NCBI RefSeq assembly: GCF_900099605.1
Contig: NZ_FNDK01000009.1
Span: 1 to 64,000, forward strand
DNA from: Alteribacillus persepolensis
GTDB lineage: Bacteria > Bacillota > Bacilli > Bacillales > Marinococcaceae
Direction of reading: 5' to 3'
DNA length: 64,000 nucleotides
Notes under the pieces: model-generated
Databases searched by the model: none
Seen by the model: only the letters and a program-made list of their open reading frames with translations
Told to the model about the DNA's origin: nothing
Shown here: in pieces, positions 44,265 through 54,186 of the stretch
How positions within the stretch are numbered: the stretch's first letter is position 1
Layout: every line of letters starts with the position of its first letter
Translations under genes and position numbers: made by a program

Positions 44265-45026
44265 ATGAATATCCGCCATATTCGAAATGCTACACTCGTC
44301 GTTGAATATGCAGAGAAAACATTTTTAATCGATCCTTATTTAGCCGACAAGGGTGCGTATCCGCCTTTCCCTCATTCGGTCAGGCAAAAGCAAAACAATC
44401 CATTAGTTCCCTTACCAATATCCATTGATGATATTCTCCGTGACGTTGATGCGGTTATTGTTACTCATCTTCACCCTGACCACTTTGATGATGCGGCCAA
44501 AGATCTATTGCCAAAAGACATGCCCATGTTTGTACAAAACGAAGACGATAAAAAAGAAGTACAAAACGCCGGCTTTAAGCAGGTAGAAGTTCTGCAGGAA
44601 AATACGTCTTTTCAAGATATAACGTTAAGCAAAACAAAAGGAGAACACGGCAGAGGAGAAATCCTGAAAATGGCCGGCGAAGTCTGCGGTGTCGTCTTGA
44701 AACACCCCGAAGAAAAAACATTATATGTCGCAGGAGACACCGTGTGGTATGAAGGCGTTCAAGAAGAAATCAATACTCATCAGCCGGATATTATTGTGGT
44801 CAACGACGGCGATAACCAATTTCTAGAAGGCGGATCGCTGGTTATGGGGAAAGAAGATATCGATGAAGTACACAAAGCAGCTCCCCATGCACAAATCATC
44901 GTTGTTCATATGGAAGCGGTGAACCACTGGACGTTGTCTAGAGACGAACTAAAAAGCTTTGTAAACGAGAAAAGCATCTCCACGAACGTGTTCGTGCCTG
45001 ATGACGGCGACTCCTATGCATTTTAA
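44265..45026 (+). CDS. Metallo-beta-lactamase-fold hydrolase
   Basis: A 253-residue MBL-fold protein. HLHPDHFDD carries the HxHxDH zinc-site motif, and AGDTVWYEG supplies the bridging aspartate. The N-terminus MNIRHIRNATLVVEYAEKTF is typical of UlaG-like or YddR-like members. Substrate unknown. ATG at 44265 lies behind AAAGGA; the open frame extends to 44202 without a better site. Divergent from the broken Lrp gene, which may once have controlled it. Confidence 0.83.
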   Translation: MNIRHIRNATLVVEYAEKTFLIDPYLADKGAYPPFPHSVRQKQNNPLVPLPISIDDILRDVDAVIVTHLHPDHFDDAAKDLLPKDMPMFVQNEDDKKEVQNAGFKQVEVLQENTSFQDITLSKTKGEHGRGEILKMAGEVCGVVLKHPEEKTLYVAGDTVWYEGVQEEINTHQPDIIVVNDGDNQFLEGGSLVMGKEDIDEVHKAAPHAQIIVVHMEAVNHWTLSRDELKSFVNEKSISTNVFVPDDGDSYAF

Positions 45027-45036
45027 TAACTTAAGC

Positions 45037-45071
45037 AAAAGCAGACAGAAAAACTATTTCTGCCTGCTTTT
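45037..45071. terminator. Terminator between MBL and BASS genes
   Basis: AAAAGCAGACAGAAA pairs with TTTCTGCCTGCTTTT (one mismatch), followed by TTCATTTATTT. It serves both converging genes. Confidence 0.8.
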
Positions 45072-45161
45072 TTCATTTATTTGGATGAAAAAAATTAAAG
45101 CCTTTCACTTACATCGTAAGGCAGTCATTGTAATTAGATAAAGCAAAGATACATACCTTTT

Positions 45162-46127
45162 CTAGGACGATAATTGATTTTGCTGCTGGCCAATGTTTCT
45201 CCCTGATTGTCGATGTCCCAAACGGTTAGCGATAAATGAACCAACTGACAGGTTAATAATGGTATTGATAATGGGCGGCGCAGCTCCAAGCTCTCCTATA
45301 AATTCAAAAGCTAATATCGCAGCCAAAGCTGTGTTGCACAGCCCAACATGAAATAAAATGGCACGTGCGTCTTCCTCTTTTGTCCTAGCCTTTTTGGCAA
45401 TGTAATAGCCAAGCCCCATCGGCAGTGCGACTTGAATAAAAATAACGACAACCAGCAATGGCAGCAGTTCGATGCGTGAAGCAATCGCTTCAGCTCCTTC
45501 CCCGACAATAATATGTACGATACACAAAAGAGCAAGAGAAGATCCCAATTTCGTTAAAGGTTTGGAGTACTGAATCGCTTGAGGGAAAAGCCGCTGCACA
45601 AAAATCCCGACAGATAATGGCAGAATAACAATTAAAACAAATGATTGTAACAGATCAATAAATGTAATACTCACTTGATTATCGGGTATATTCATCATAG
45701 CAAGCAGTGTCACAAGAGGACTGATACCAGTGTCTATTAAGGATCCTGCAATCACTAAAGCGGTGTTTCCGCCTGCTAAAAACGTGTACAGTGTAGCAGC
45801 CGTCGCACTGGGAACTGTTCCGGATAATATGAGCCCGGCAGCAATCTCTGCTTCTTCAGAAAAGAATATGTACGCTAAAGCAATAGAGATAAAAACCGTC
45901 ACCGTCCACTTCAAAAAGGCGGCCAACAATAATACTTTTTTCTTCTGTTTTATCCCTCGAACGGCCCCTAGATTCATAGAAAGACCCGTAAAGAAAATGA
46001 CGATGCCTAACAGAAAGCTCGGAATCCATGCAGCCGTTTCTAAATAAACCGGAGAGAAATATGTCACTATTGCAGTAAATACGATAAGAAAAGGAAGCCT
46101 TTTTGAAATCTCCTCAATGAATGCCAT
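45162..46127 (-). CDS. BASS-family sodium symporter
   Basis: A 321-residue protein with nine or ten membrane segments. GTVPSATAATLYTFLAGGNTALV and GLCNTALAAILAFEFI are the crossing-helix motifs of the bile acid:sodium symporter family. In bacteria these carry organic acids such as pantoate or ketoacids. Substrate unknown. It lies 166 bp downstream of the aromatic cluster's permease gene on the same strand and could belong to the same transcript, but the gap is longer than elsewhere in the operon. Confidence 0.8.
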   Translation of the reverse strand: MAFIEEISKRLPFLIVFTAIVTYFSPVYLETAAWIPSFLLGIVIFFTGLSMNLGAVRGIKQKKKVLLLAAFLKWTVTVFISIALAYIFFSEEAEIAAGLILSGTVPSATAATLYTFLAGGNTALVIAGSLIDTGISPLVTLLAMMNIPDNQVSITFIDLLQSFVLIVILPLSVGIFVQRLFPQAIQYSKPLTKLGSSLALLCIVHIIVGEGAEAIASRIELLPLLVVVIFIQVALPMGLGYYIAKKARTKEEDARAILFHVGLCNTALAAILAFEFIGELGAAPPIINTIINLSVGSFIANRLGHRQSGRNIGQQQNQLSS

Positions 46128-46293
46128 CACTCTTCTTGTCCTTTCTTCCAACGGATATTACATTAAAAATGTGTTACCCTCATCCTATCATGACATCGTG
46201 TTGTTTTCTCCGCTTTATATGAATAATAGGAATGAGGGTTGCTTAACGCTTACCGTTATATTTTTATAATATTCAGTTTATTTTAAAAACAAG

Positions 46294-47553
46294 CTACTTC
46301 GCCATTTGTACAGATTCTTCGCCATTTTTATCATAACGTTCGAATTTTTGTTGTTTAAAATCTGCTGTTTCTATGAACAAAGACACAACGACACCAAACA
46401 CTAAAGCCCAAAAAGATGACCCAATTCCTAATAACGTAATATCAGATGCAGCTGTCAAAAAAGCAATGAGAGCGCCCATTTTGTAATTTGAAGCCCCTAA
46501 GGAGCCTCCAATAGTTGTGATGAGTACACTCATTAACGCCAGTCCTGCGATAATGGCTGGTATGAAACCTGGAGTTATTTCTAATAATGATACGAGAATA
46601 CCATAAAAAGGGGCGGCCACGAAAAATATTATCCCTACAATTACGGCACTCACCCATCTAGCCTCTAACTTCCCTGATTCAGGTGAAGAACAGATGCCTG
46701 TCATAGGAGCAGCAATACAAAGACTGTGCAAGTTAAAAAATGACCCAACGATTGTTCCAATTCCGTTCGCCGAGGTAATACCGTTGGTTGGAACTTGTTT
46801 AAAGCCCACCGACTTTAACAACCCCACTCCTGCAGGTGTTTCCATTCCAATAAGAATAATTGTCAAAGGTAATCCATAAGCAAGAAAAGCTGACAAGGTG
46901 AACTCTGGAAGAACAAAGCTTGGATAGTTAACCACAAATTCGACACCGGTAAAGCTAATATCACTAATAAATATATAAAGCAATCCTATCATTAGTGCAC
47001 CAAGCACTGCCGGAAACTTCGGCAAATACTTAGTCACAATGAAAAAAGCTGATATCATTAAAATTGCTGGAATAAAAGCATTTTCCAAAGGTGTTATCAT
47101 CCCTAATCCAAAACTGAGCAATACGCCTCCAACCATCCCCATAATAATGGGAGATGGAATGTAGTGTATCAGCTTACCCATCAAGCCAGACTTCCCAATA
47201 ATAAAGCTTAAAACACCAGCAATCAATGTCGCCCCTAGTGCAGGACCTAATCCCACAGAAGGTATAACTGCTGTAAATAACAAAGCCCCTGGAATAGAAG
47301 TGGCCATAGGTATTGGCTGTCGATAATAAGTTGGAATGAAAATTCCAAATAATCCACAAAGTAGAAACTGTCCCGTGACCCATGCTATGATAAAATTGGG
47401 ATTTAGTCCCGCGGCTTGTCCTGCACTTATCATTACTACTCCAGCACTCAAACCAAAAATGCCTGCTGCCATACCAGTACCAGTATTTCTAGGGTTAATG
47501 TCACTTATAAAATCAGAAACCCCATTCTGGAAACCCACTTTATTTTCCGTCAT
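46294..47553 (-). CDS. benE: BenE-family benzoate/H+ symporter
   Basis: A 419-residue permease with about twelve membrane segments. NTGTGMAAGIFGLSAGVVMI, RQPIPMATSIPGALLF and GMETPAGVGLLKS match the BenE group of the NCS2-like fold, importers of benzoate-type acids. GGGGGAG precedes the ATG. It is the last gene of the aromatic cluster, 73 bp after the CxxH/CxxC gene. Its presence is the best clue that the pathway starts from an aromatic carboxylate. Confidence 0.87.
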   Translation of the reverse strand: MTENKVGFQNGVSDFISDINPRNTGTGMAAGIFGLSAGVVMISAGQAAGLNPNFIIAWVTGQFLLCGLFGIFIPTYYRQPIPMATSIPGALLFTAVIPSVGLGPALGATLIAGVLSFIIGKSGLMGKLIHYIPSPIIMGMVGGVLLSFGLGMITPLENAFIPAILMISAFFIVTKYLPKFPAVLGALMIGLLYIFISDISFTGVEFVVNYPSFVLPEFTLSAFLAYGLPLTIILIGMETPAGVGLLKSVGFKQVPTNGITSANGIGTIVGSFFNLHSLCIAAPMTGICSSPESGKLEARWVSAVIVGIIFFVAAPFYGILVSLLEITPGFIPAIIAGLALMSVLITTIGGSLGASNYKMGALIAFLTAASDITLLGIGSSFWALVFGVVVSLFIETADFKQQKFERYDKNGEESVQMAK

Positions 47554-47626
47554 TTAACTCCCCCTAAATCTGTTTATCGTGTGTACGTCTTCGTGACTAG
47601 TCAGCATTTTTTCTTCCCTTTCCGTA

Positions 47627-47758
47627 TTATTCTGAAATAACATAGTGGGACTGTTGCTTGCAAAATTGACAAGGGATTGAAGACATGAATTTTACAATGT
47701 GTGGTACTTCCATTGCTCGCAGTCCATCTTTTACATGCTGTGGACACACCCGTACCAT
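47627..47758 (-). CDS. CxxH/CxxC microprotein in the aromatic operon
   Basis: A 43-residue protein (MVRVCPQHVKDGLRAMEVPH, then a basic stretch and PCQFCKQQSHYVISE). GAGGAACGG precedes ATG at 47758. Residues C5-H8 and C30-C33 form a CxxH and a CxxC, the plan of the small CxxH/CxxC family of Firmicutes (as in YyzF), which should bind one zinc or iron. It lies 22 bp after the YumC-like reductase gene and 73 bp before the permease gene. A place in an aromatic operon is unusual; it might be a metal carrier or redox partner, which is speculation. Confidence 0.75.
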   Translation of the reverse strand: MVRVCPQHVKDGLRAMEVPHIVKFMSSIPCQFCKQQSHYVISE

Positions 47759-47780
47759 ACCGTTCCTCCTCTCTCATTTA

Positions 47781-48779
47781 TTAAGCAAATATCGACGTGC
47801 TATGCTGTGGCTGTAATTTAGCTTTAGGATCCAGACAGGACTTTGCGTTACTAACAGCTACAGGTGCCTCGCCAAATCCAGTAGCGATTAATTTCACCTT
47901 GCCGTCATAGGTACATATATCTCCAGCTGCATAGACCCCTGGAATATTTGTTTCCATCTTTGAGTTGACAACAATTGAATTTTTTTCAATTTCTAATCCC
48001 CATTCCTTCATAGGTCCTAATGAAGCTATAAATCCAAAATTGACAATAACATCATCCACTTCTAAGAACTGAAGTTCATCTTCCTCTTTACTGTGTTGTA
48101 TCACTACTTCTTGAATACCATTGCTGTTTCCCCTTATACTGTAGGGCACATAAGGCGTTTTTATATTAACACCGCTGCTAAATAATTGCTTGATGCTATG
48201 CTCATGCGCGCGAAACTTTTCTCTTCGATGAATAAGGGTTACACTCTTAGCTAATGGCTCTAACATGAGCGACCAGTCCACAGCCGAATCGCCACCACCG
48301 AAAATCACTACATTCTTTCCTTTAAATTGATTTAAATCTTTAATAAAGTAGTGTAAATTTTGGTCTTCATATGATACAGCTTCATCTAGCTGGAGCTTTC
48401 TTGGCCGAAATGCTCCATTACCTGCAGTAAGTACTACTGTTTTGGTGTAATGTTCTCCCCGATTTGTGGTTAGTTTAATCGTTCCATCTTCCAGGGTCTC
48501 CAGGGTTTCTGCCATTTCTCCAACACAAACGGCAGGGTTAAAATAATTGGCTTGCTCCAATAATTGATTGACCAGTTCTTGGGCTTTTACTTTTGGAAAA
48601 CCAGCAACATCATAAATGTATTTTTCTGGATAAAGAGCAGCCAGTTGACCTCCCAATTGCGGGAGGCTTTCAATAATTTTTACTGACATCTGCCTTAAAC
48701 CTGCGTAAAAGGCTGTAAATAAACCGGCAGGCCCACCACCAATAATGGTAATATCATATTTTTCGTGATGTTCTTTCAT
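47781..48779 (-). CDS. Ferredoxin/flavodoxin-NADP+ reductase, YumC type
   Basis: A 332-residue thioredoxin-reductase-like FNR. FAD motif [16 protein letters not shown] (12-27), NADPH motif [12 protein letters not shown], and the late [10 protein letters not shown]. There is no CxxC redox pair, which separates it from thioredoxin reductase. In this operon it would pass electrons from NADPH to a ferredoxin that feeds the Rieske dioxygenase. No ferredoxin gene is seen in the cluster. GAAAGAGG precedes ATG. A 142-bp gap separates it from the aldolase gene. Confidence 0.88.
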   Translation of the reverse strand: MKEHHEKYDITIIGGGPAGLFTAFYAGLRQMSVKIIESLPQLGGQLAALYPEKYIYDVAGFPKVKAQELVNQLLEQANYFNPAVCVGEMAETLETLEDGTIKLTTNRGEHYTKTVVLTAGNGAFRPRKLQLDEAVSYEDQNLHYFIKDLNQFKGKNVVIFGGGDSAVDWSLMLEPLAKSVTLIHRREKFRAHEHSIKQLFSSGVNIKTPYVPYSIRGNSNGIQEVVIQHSKEEDELQFLEVDDVIVNFGFIASLGPMKEWGLEIEKNSIVVNSKMETNIPGVYAAGDICTYDGKVKLIATGFGEAPVAVSNAKSCLDPKAKLQPQHSTSIFA

Positions 48780-48921
48780 ATAAAAACCTCTTTCTACATT
48801 TATGATATGTTATTAAAGGAATGTGTTATATTGCTATATTTTTTACTTGATGAATACGTTGAGGATCACTTAGAAAAATGGGGGAAATTTTTTCAACGAA
48901 CTTTTCATTCGAAGAAAAAAA

Positions 48922-49941
48922 TTAAATATGCATTGGATTTTCATTTTTAGCCATTTCTTGAGCAATATCTACAATCATGTCTTCTTGGCCGCCTACTGCT
49001 TTTAACTCCCCAAGTTTAACGAGAATATCACGGGTATCTACATTGTATTTTTCAGCTGCACGGCGTGCGTGAAGCAAAAAACTTGAGTATACCCCCGCAT
49101 AACCCATTGCTAAACTATCTTTTGTGATTTCTTGAGGCTTAGGAAGTAAAGGTGCCACTTGATATTCAGCAACATCCATAATCTTGTACATATCAACTCC
49201 TGTTGAAATTCCTAGCTTTTCTAGTACACCGATTAAGACTTCCGTTTGCGTATTACCAGCACCTGCCCCTAGACAACGAATGCTTCCATCAATACGTGAA
49301 GCCCCCGCGTGGATAGCTTCGATGGTATTTCCCATGGCTACAGACAGATTATTATGACCATGAAATCCAATTTCTACTCCCAATTCTTCCTTAAGCGCTT
49401 TGATTCGTTCTTTCACTTGATGAGGCAAGAGCGCACCTGCTGAATCTACCACGTAAACGATATCTGCCCCGTAACTTTCCATCAGTTTGGCCTGCTCCAC
49501 CAGTTTTGTCGTAGGTACCATATGCGCCATCATTAAAAAACCTACAGTCTCCATGTCCATTTCTTTTGCTAGATTAATATGTTGGGCTGACACATCTGCT
49601 TCAGTTACATGAGTGGCAACTCTTGCCATATGAACACCAAGCTCTCGCGCTTGTTGCAAATGTTTTTTTGTTCCAATACCGGGGAGCAATAAAGTGGCAA
49701 TTTTGGAGTTATGACTCTTCGCCACTGCCGCTTCGATTAACTTCATCTCATCCACTTTGGAGCGGCCATATTGAAGAGATGACCCTCCTAAACCATCCCC
49801 ATGTGCCACTTCGATATATGGAACATTTGCTTTGTCTAAATGTTCTACAATTGTTTCCACTTGATTTATTGTAAATTGATGGGAAACTGCATGACTTCCA
49901 TCACGCAATGCTACCTCTGTAATTAAAACATCTTTTTTCAT
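48922..49941 (-). CDS. mhpE: 4-hydroxy-2-oxovalerate aldolase
   Basis: A 339-residue DRE-TIM metallolyase-type aldolase. It splits 4-hydroxy-2-oxopentanoate (or a homologue) to pyruvate and acetaldehyde (or propanal). Motifs: TEVALRDGSHAVSHQF (8-23, metal and catalytic Asp/Arg), GFHGHNNLSVAMGN (metal histidines) and IRCLGAGAGNTQTE. It acts as a channelling complex with the acetaldehyde dehydrogenase encoded just upstream (gap 21 bp). Confidence 0.93.
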   Translation of the reverse strand: MKKDVLITEVALRDGSHAVSHQFTINQVETIVEHLDKANVPYIEVAHGDGLGGSSLQYGRSKVDEMKLIEAAVAKSHNSKIATLLLPGIGTKKHLQQARELGVHMARVATHVTEADVSAQHINLAKEMDMETVGFLMMAHMVPTTKLVEQAKLMESYGADIVYVVDSAGALLPHQVKERIKALKEELGVEIGFHGHNNLSVAMGNTIEAIHAGASRIDGSIRCLGAGAGNTQTEVLIGVLEKLGISTGVDMYKIMDVAEYQVAPLLPKPQEITKDSLAMGYAGVYSSFLLHARRAAEKYNVDTRDILVKLGELKAVGGQEDMIVDIAQEMAKNENPMHI

Positions 49942-49962
49942 CGTTTTCGATACACCCTCTCA

Positions 49963-50862
49963 TTAATTTGCTGGCGAATCCGCTGCTGGGCTCAATTCAG
50001 CCATTTGCTCAGCGACACGAACAGAGGCCGCTGTCATAATATCAAGGTTTCCAGAATAAGACGGCAGATAGTGACCAGCCCCTTCAACCTCCATAAACAT
50101 AGTAACTGTATTCCCATCAAAAATGGGCTCTGCTCGTAATTTGTATCCTGGGACATATTGCTGGACTTCTTTCACAACATTGTGAATTGATTCTGTAATC
50201 TCCATTTCGTTAGCCTCTGCATCATCTAACTCACAATAAACCGTATCTCTCATAAGTATAGGAGGTTCCGCCGGATTCAATATAATAATTGCTTTTCCTG
50301 TATTAGCGCCCCCAATATTTTCAATTCCCCATGAAGTTGTCTGTGTGAACTCATCAATATTTTCCCTTGTCCCTGGCCCTGCACTTTTACTTGAAATCGT
50401 TGCCACAATTTCAGCATAAGCCACGGATTGTATTCGATTGACAGCATGTACAACCGGAATCGTTGCTTGCCCCCCACACGTGATTAAATTTAAATCTTTT
50501 TCATCTGTTAGCCTATCAAGATTAACCGGCGGTACCACCGCTGGACCCAGCTTAGCTGGTGTTAAATCCAGTATTTTCGTAGAAAAAGGTTTTAGCTGTT
50601 CGGCATTTGCTATATGAGCTTTTGCTGATGTCGCATCAAACACGACATCCGGCATATTCTTTTTGTTTTTTTCTATGAATTCCTTGATACCTTGCGAATA
50701 CGTAAGGATTTTATTATCTCTCGCTATCCTTAGACCTTCCGATGCATGGTCAATCCCAATGACACCGGTAAGGTCTAATTTATCTGATTCCATAATTTTG
50801 AACATTAAATCTGTCCCGATATTTCCGGAGCCTATAATGGCAACTTTCAACTGTTGACTCAT
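49963..50862 (-). CDS. mhpF: Acetaldehyde dehydrogenase (acylating)
   Basis: A 299-residue enzyme that oxidises the acetaldehyde from the aldolase to acetyl-CoA with NAD+ and CoA. NAD motif IIGSGNIGTDLM (9-20), and the catalytic cysteine 129 in LITCGGQATIP. The glutamine-rich pocket and the FMEVEGAGHYLPSYSGNLDI ending are typical. AGGAGGTGAG lies upstream of ATG. Together with the aldolase it ends the meta-cleavage pathway. Confidence 0.93.
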   Translation of the reverse strand: MSQQLKVAIIGSGNIGTDLMFKIMESDKLDLTGVIGIDHASEGLRIARDNKILTYSQGIKEFIEKNKKNMPDVVFDATSAKAHIANAEQLKPFSTKILDLTPAKLGPAVVPPVNLDRLTDEKDLNLITCGGQATIPVVHAVNRIQSVAYAEIVATISSKSAGPGTRENIDEFTQTTSWGIENIGGANTGKAIIILNPAEPPILMRDTVYCELDDAEANEMEITESIHNVVKEVQQYVPGYKLRAEPIFDGNTVTMFMEVEGAGHYLPSYSGNLDIMTAASVRVAEQMAELSPAADSPAN

Positions 50863-50884
50863 TATTAAGGCTCACCTCCTTTTA

Positions 50885-51670
50885 TTAAAGATTAACACTC
50901 ACAGTACCAAGGTTCTCCACTTCGACTTCAAAGAGATCTCCTTCTTGTCCTTCTATGGCTTTGGACAGAGCACCTGATAATATAACTTCTCCTGCTTCTA
51001 AAGAAATATTAAAATGTGATAGGCGATTGGCAAGCCAAGCCACACATATAGCCGGATGGCCTAACGCCTCTAAACCAGCTCCTCGGTTTATCACATTACC
51101 ATTTCGATACAAAACCATGCCCAGTTCTGATAAGTCATATTTATGAGGTTCTACAGGCTCATCACCGAGTACATAAAGACCAGAAGATGCATTATCTGCT
51201 ACCGTGTCTTTTAATGTAATTTTCCACTCCTGCACTCTACTGTCTACAATCTCAATTGCCGGCAACACATAACGCGTCGCATTCAACACCTCTTCCATGG
51301 TCACATTGGGTCCTTGCAAAGTTTTATCCAAAACAAATGCGATTTCCCCTTCTACTTTTGGCTGTAGAAGTTTTCCTTTTGGAACTTTTTCTCCGTTTTT
51401 TACTTGCATTGTGTTTAATAAGTGGCCGTAATCAGGTTCATTTACACCAAGCAATTCCTGCATAGGCTTCGATGTAAGGCCTATCTTCTTCCCCATTACC
51501 TGCTGCCCTTCTTGTTTTTTTCGTTTAATGTTCTCTAACTGAATGTAGTATGCGTCATCTACAGTCATTTCCGGCCAGAAGTCTACTAATGGTTTAATAG
51601 ACTTCCCTGTCATTTCTGCATCATACAACTTCTGTGATAAATCACTTATATTTGCGTATTTGGTTGTCAC
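50885..51670 (-). CDS. mhpD: 2-hydroxypenta-2,4-dienoate hydratase family enzyme
   Basis: A 261-residue protein of the 2-keto-4-pentenoate hydratase / oxalocrotonate decarboxylase family. KIGLTSKPMQELLGVNEPDY, QPKVEGEIAFVL (metal-binding glutamates) and PAIEIVDSR are the family blocks. Context with the hydrolase, aldolase and acylating dehydrogenase favours the hydratase. GTG at 51670 lies six bases after GGAGGAG; a TTG one codon earlier is too close. Confidence 0.9.
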   Translation of the reverse strand: MTTKYANISDLSQKLYDAEMTGKSIKPLVDFWPEMTVDDAYYIQLENIKRKKQEGQQVMGKKIGLTSKPMQELLGVNEPDYGHLLNTMQVKNGEKVPKGKLLQPKVEGEIAFVLDKTLQGPNVTMEEVLNATRYVLPAIEIVDSRVQEWKITLKDTVADNASSGLYVLGDEPVEPHKYDLSELGMVLYRNGNVINRGAGLEALGHPAICVAWLANRLSHFNISLEAGEVILSGALSKAIEGQEGDLFEVEVENLGTVSVNL

Positions 51671-51724
51671 CAAAGACTCCTCCTATAGTGTTGTATTTAT
51701 TAGATTCCCTGCTATGATTTCCTT

Positions 51725-52534
51725 TTAGTGATATTGAAGGAAGTCACTCGTTACCCTCACAAATTCTTCAGGATACTCTATCATCGCCCAGTGTCCACAA
51801 TGGGGCATCACATACATCCACGTATTTTCTAATGTTTCCAGCAGGTGGTAGGAACGCTCTTTTGGCACCATTTGATCAGCCTTTCCATGGACAAGGAACG
51901 CCTTGTTTTTAATATTTTTTAAATCTTCATCATCAAACTCAAAAGCAACAATCCCTTCCATGATTGCGTTATAAGCCTCCATCGCTCCTGGCTTTTGTGT
52001 TAACCGCAACCTATAATCCACCATGTCCTCACTAACCTCGAAATCTTCATTCGTTAAATTCCGCACAATTTTGTACATATAATCTTTACCAATGTCATAA
52101 TTTAGAAGGGATTTAAAACCACTAGAATCCGCTTTTGGCTTTCCTACTCCCATAAGAATTAATTCACTGATTTTTTCTGGTTTTCTAATAGCAACACCCA
52201 GGCTGGTTAATCCTCCCATGGAATTTCCGACTAAAACTGGCTTGTCAATTCCTAACTGATCAATAAATTGGATTGCTTGATTTACTCTTGCTTCCTGAGA
52301 ATAAGAAAATGAATTTGGATCAGGTTTTTCTGTTTCTCCAAAACCTATCGCATCGTATGCATAAACATGGAATCCTTTTTCTACAAACTGATTAATTACT
52401 TTATTCCAATTTCCCCAAGCATCTGCACCTGCTCCACCGCCATGCAGTAAAACCATAGGCCGCCCTGCTCCGGCCTCCCAATAATGGGTTTGAACTTCTC
52501 CAGTGTGTACTGTTTTTTCTTGAATATCAGTCAT
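51725..52534 (-). CDS. Meta-cleavage product hydrolase (alpha/beta fold)
   Basis: A 269-residue C-C bond hydrolase like MhpC, BphD and 2-hydroxymuconate-semialdehyde hydrolases. HGGGAGADAW (31-40) forms the oxyanion region, the nucleophile is Ser105 in GNSMGG, the acid lies in HGKADQMVP and the base in HCGHW. It would release formate or a short acid from the ring-fission product and give 2-hydroxypentadienoate. ATG at 52534 follows GAGGAAGG; the frame upstream (TTG at 52555) overlaps that site. Confidence 0.9.
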   Translation of the reverse strand: MTDIQEKTVHTGEVQTHYWEAGAGRPMVLLHGGGAGADAWGNWNKVINQFVEKGFHVYAYDAIGFGETEKPDPNSFSYSQEARVNQAIQFIDQLGIDKPVLVGNSMGGLTSLGVAIRKPEKISELILMGVGKPKADSSGFKSLLNYDIGKDYMYKIVRNLTNEDFEVSEDMVDYRLRLTQKPGAMEAYNAIMEGIVAFEFDDEDLKNIKNKAFLVHGKADQMVPKERSYHLLETLENTWMYVMPHCGHWAMIEYPEEFVRVTSDFLQYH

Positions 52535-52577
52535 CTCGACCTTCCTCTCATTCAAAGACTTCCAATTTTATGGTAGA

Positions 52578-53624
52578 TTATTTGTAAACAGCAAACGTTT
52601 TACTTGAGTTCATAATGTACGTTTCAATAAATTTACTGTCTGTAGGTTCCTTATACCCTAGTTCTTCCATTGCTCCGAGTAAACACATCCAATTCAACAC
52701 TTCCTGTTGGCCGCTTTCTTCGATAGCATATGGAGATAAATGCCGCCAATAATCATACTCGCCGTGTACCATCGTGTTGTACAACTTACGGTCTGCTTCT
52801 AAGTCTGGGTAAAGGAAATTGTTTTTTTCTACTAAAAAGGCATGAGACCAACTAGATGATGCCACAACTGCTACTCGATATGGGCTTTTTTTGATTGATC
52901 TTGCTACTGCTGCTCCCAATTCAAAACAACGTTTAGGGGTTGGGGCGGGAGGGTCCAAATCTTCTTTTGAAAGTTCTTGTGAAAAATCAGGCAACCCTCC
53001 TTTTTGCGCAATCACGTTGCGACCGTAACAATTCACTTGAAATGGAACTAATGGAAACTCAAAACCTTTTCTATCATAATCCAAGTAAAGGACGGTATTC
53101 ATAAATGCGTGTGGCAATCCGTCAAAATGAGCCGGTTCATATGCATAAGCAACATCAAACCCATCTAGAATTAAATCACTTGCCAGTGTCTTTCCTCCAG
53201 TTCGATGCCCCTGTATCTTAAATGTTTTGTCGACATCTTCATCCCAAACATTGTTTTTTGCGAATTTGTTTTTTGAGATGACAGAATCATAAGCTCCTAT
53301 ACAAAAGGAAGGAATAATATCCTCTTTAAAGTTTTCATATTGGTCGTCTCCAAAAACAACAATAAAATCCGGATTAAATTCTTCGATTTCTTGACGTAAC
53401 TTCCGAAACTCTTGAACACATTCTTCACGGTGCTTTTGTGCTGCTGATAGCCCTTCATCATCTCCAAATTCTTCTCTCATTGCTTCAGGCCAGCCAGAAA
53501 CTTCTTTTAATTCGTCTGGCAAATTGGGATTTTTACGCATCGCTTTTAAAACTGTTGTCATATTTTCATCTTTATTATTTAAAAAAGGAAAGTGAGTTAA
53601 TCCAACACCTAAAATATCTCCCAT
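52578..53624 (-). CDS. LigB-type (class III) extradiol ring-cleavage dioxygenase
   Basis: A 348-residue catechol-type dioxygenase using non-heme Fe(II). The metal ligands should be His11 in VGLTHFPFLN, and later His and Glu residues; VVFGDDQYENF, the HFDGLPHAF stretch and SSSWSHAFLVEKN are the conserved LigB-family segments. It would open a dihydroxylated aromatic acid next to the diol. GGAGGG stands seven bases before ATG at 53624. It is longer than LigB, resembling the group fused with an extended insert. Confidence 0.87.
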   Translation of the reverse strand: MGDILGVGLTHFPFLNNKDENMTTVLKAMRKNPNLPDELKEVSGWPEAMREEFGDDEGLSAAQKHREECVQEFRKLRQEIEEFNPDFIVVFGDDQYENFKEDIIPSFCIGAYDSVISKNKFAKNNVWDEDVDKTFKIQGHRTGGKTLASDLILDGFDVAYAYEPAHFDGLPHAFMNTVLYLDYDRKGFEFPLVPFQVNCYGRNVIAQKGGLPDFSQELSKEDLDPPAPTPKRCFELGAAVARSIKKSPYRVAVVASSSWSHAFLVEKNNFLYPDLEADRKLYNTMVHGEYDYWRHLSPYAIEESGQQEVLNWMCLLGAMEELGYKEPTDSKFIETYIMNSSKTFAVYK

Positions 53625-53674
53625 CATACATCCCTCCATTTGTAAACATAATCGGATAGTACAGCATTAGTTTC

Positions 53675-54169
53675 CTAAAGTATGAAACTAACTTTTCCTT
53701 GCGGCCTCAAATTATCTAGTTTTAATTTCACTTTTTTCTGTTGAATTTTTATTGCTTGATTTTGAAAAACTAATTGGTATTCATTTACTCCTATAAATGT
53801 ATCTAAGACCTGTCGTTTGGTGCGATATGTGATGAAATTCGATTTAACATACGCTACGTTGCTTTCCACTTTTTCAATTCGAATATTTGAAATATTATGG
53901 AGAGTAGTAGAGTGCGGGAATTCTACATGAGCTTCTTTTTTAAGCAGCCTTAAGGCTCTTTGTTCCAATCTTGCCCGGTCGTCATAGGCCAAAAATACAT
54001 TGTTCGGAAATTCAGCATCTGGTTCTGTGACAGGCGGGATAATATAGGAACCATTATCGGTAAACAGAGTCACCCATTCTTTCAACTTCCACTCATCCAG
54101 CAGTTCCGCTTCATGGTACAAAAAGTTCTCTATTTCCTCTCTTGTGATTTTCATTTCCGTCACTGACAT
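53675..54169 (-). CDS. Rieske ring-hydroxylating dioxygenase, beta subunit
   Basis: A 164-residue small subunit of the SnoaL-like / ring_hydroxyl_B family. LLDEWKLKEWVTLFTDNGSY and the closing KVKLKLDNLRPQGKVSFIL are typical. It has a structural role in the alpha3-beta3 enzyme. AGGAGG precedes the ATG; it follows the alpha gene by 17 bp. Confidence 0.9.
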   Translation of the reverse strand: MSVTEMKITREEIENFLYHEAELLDEWKLKEWVTLFTDNGSYIIPPVTEPDAEFPNNVFLAYDDRARLEQRALRLLKKEAHVEFPHSTTLHNISNIRIEKVESNVAYVKSNFITYRTKRQVLDTFIGVNEYQLVFQNQAIKIQQKKVKLKLDNLRPQGKVSFIL

Positions 54170-54186
54170 TTTTCTTACCTCCTTTA

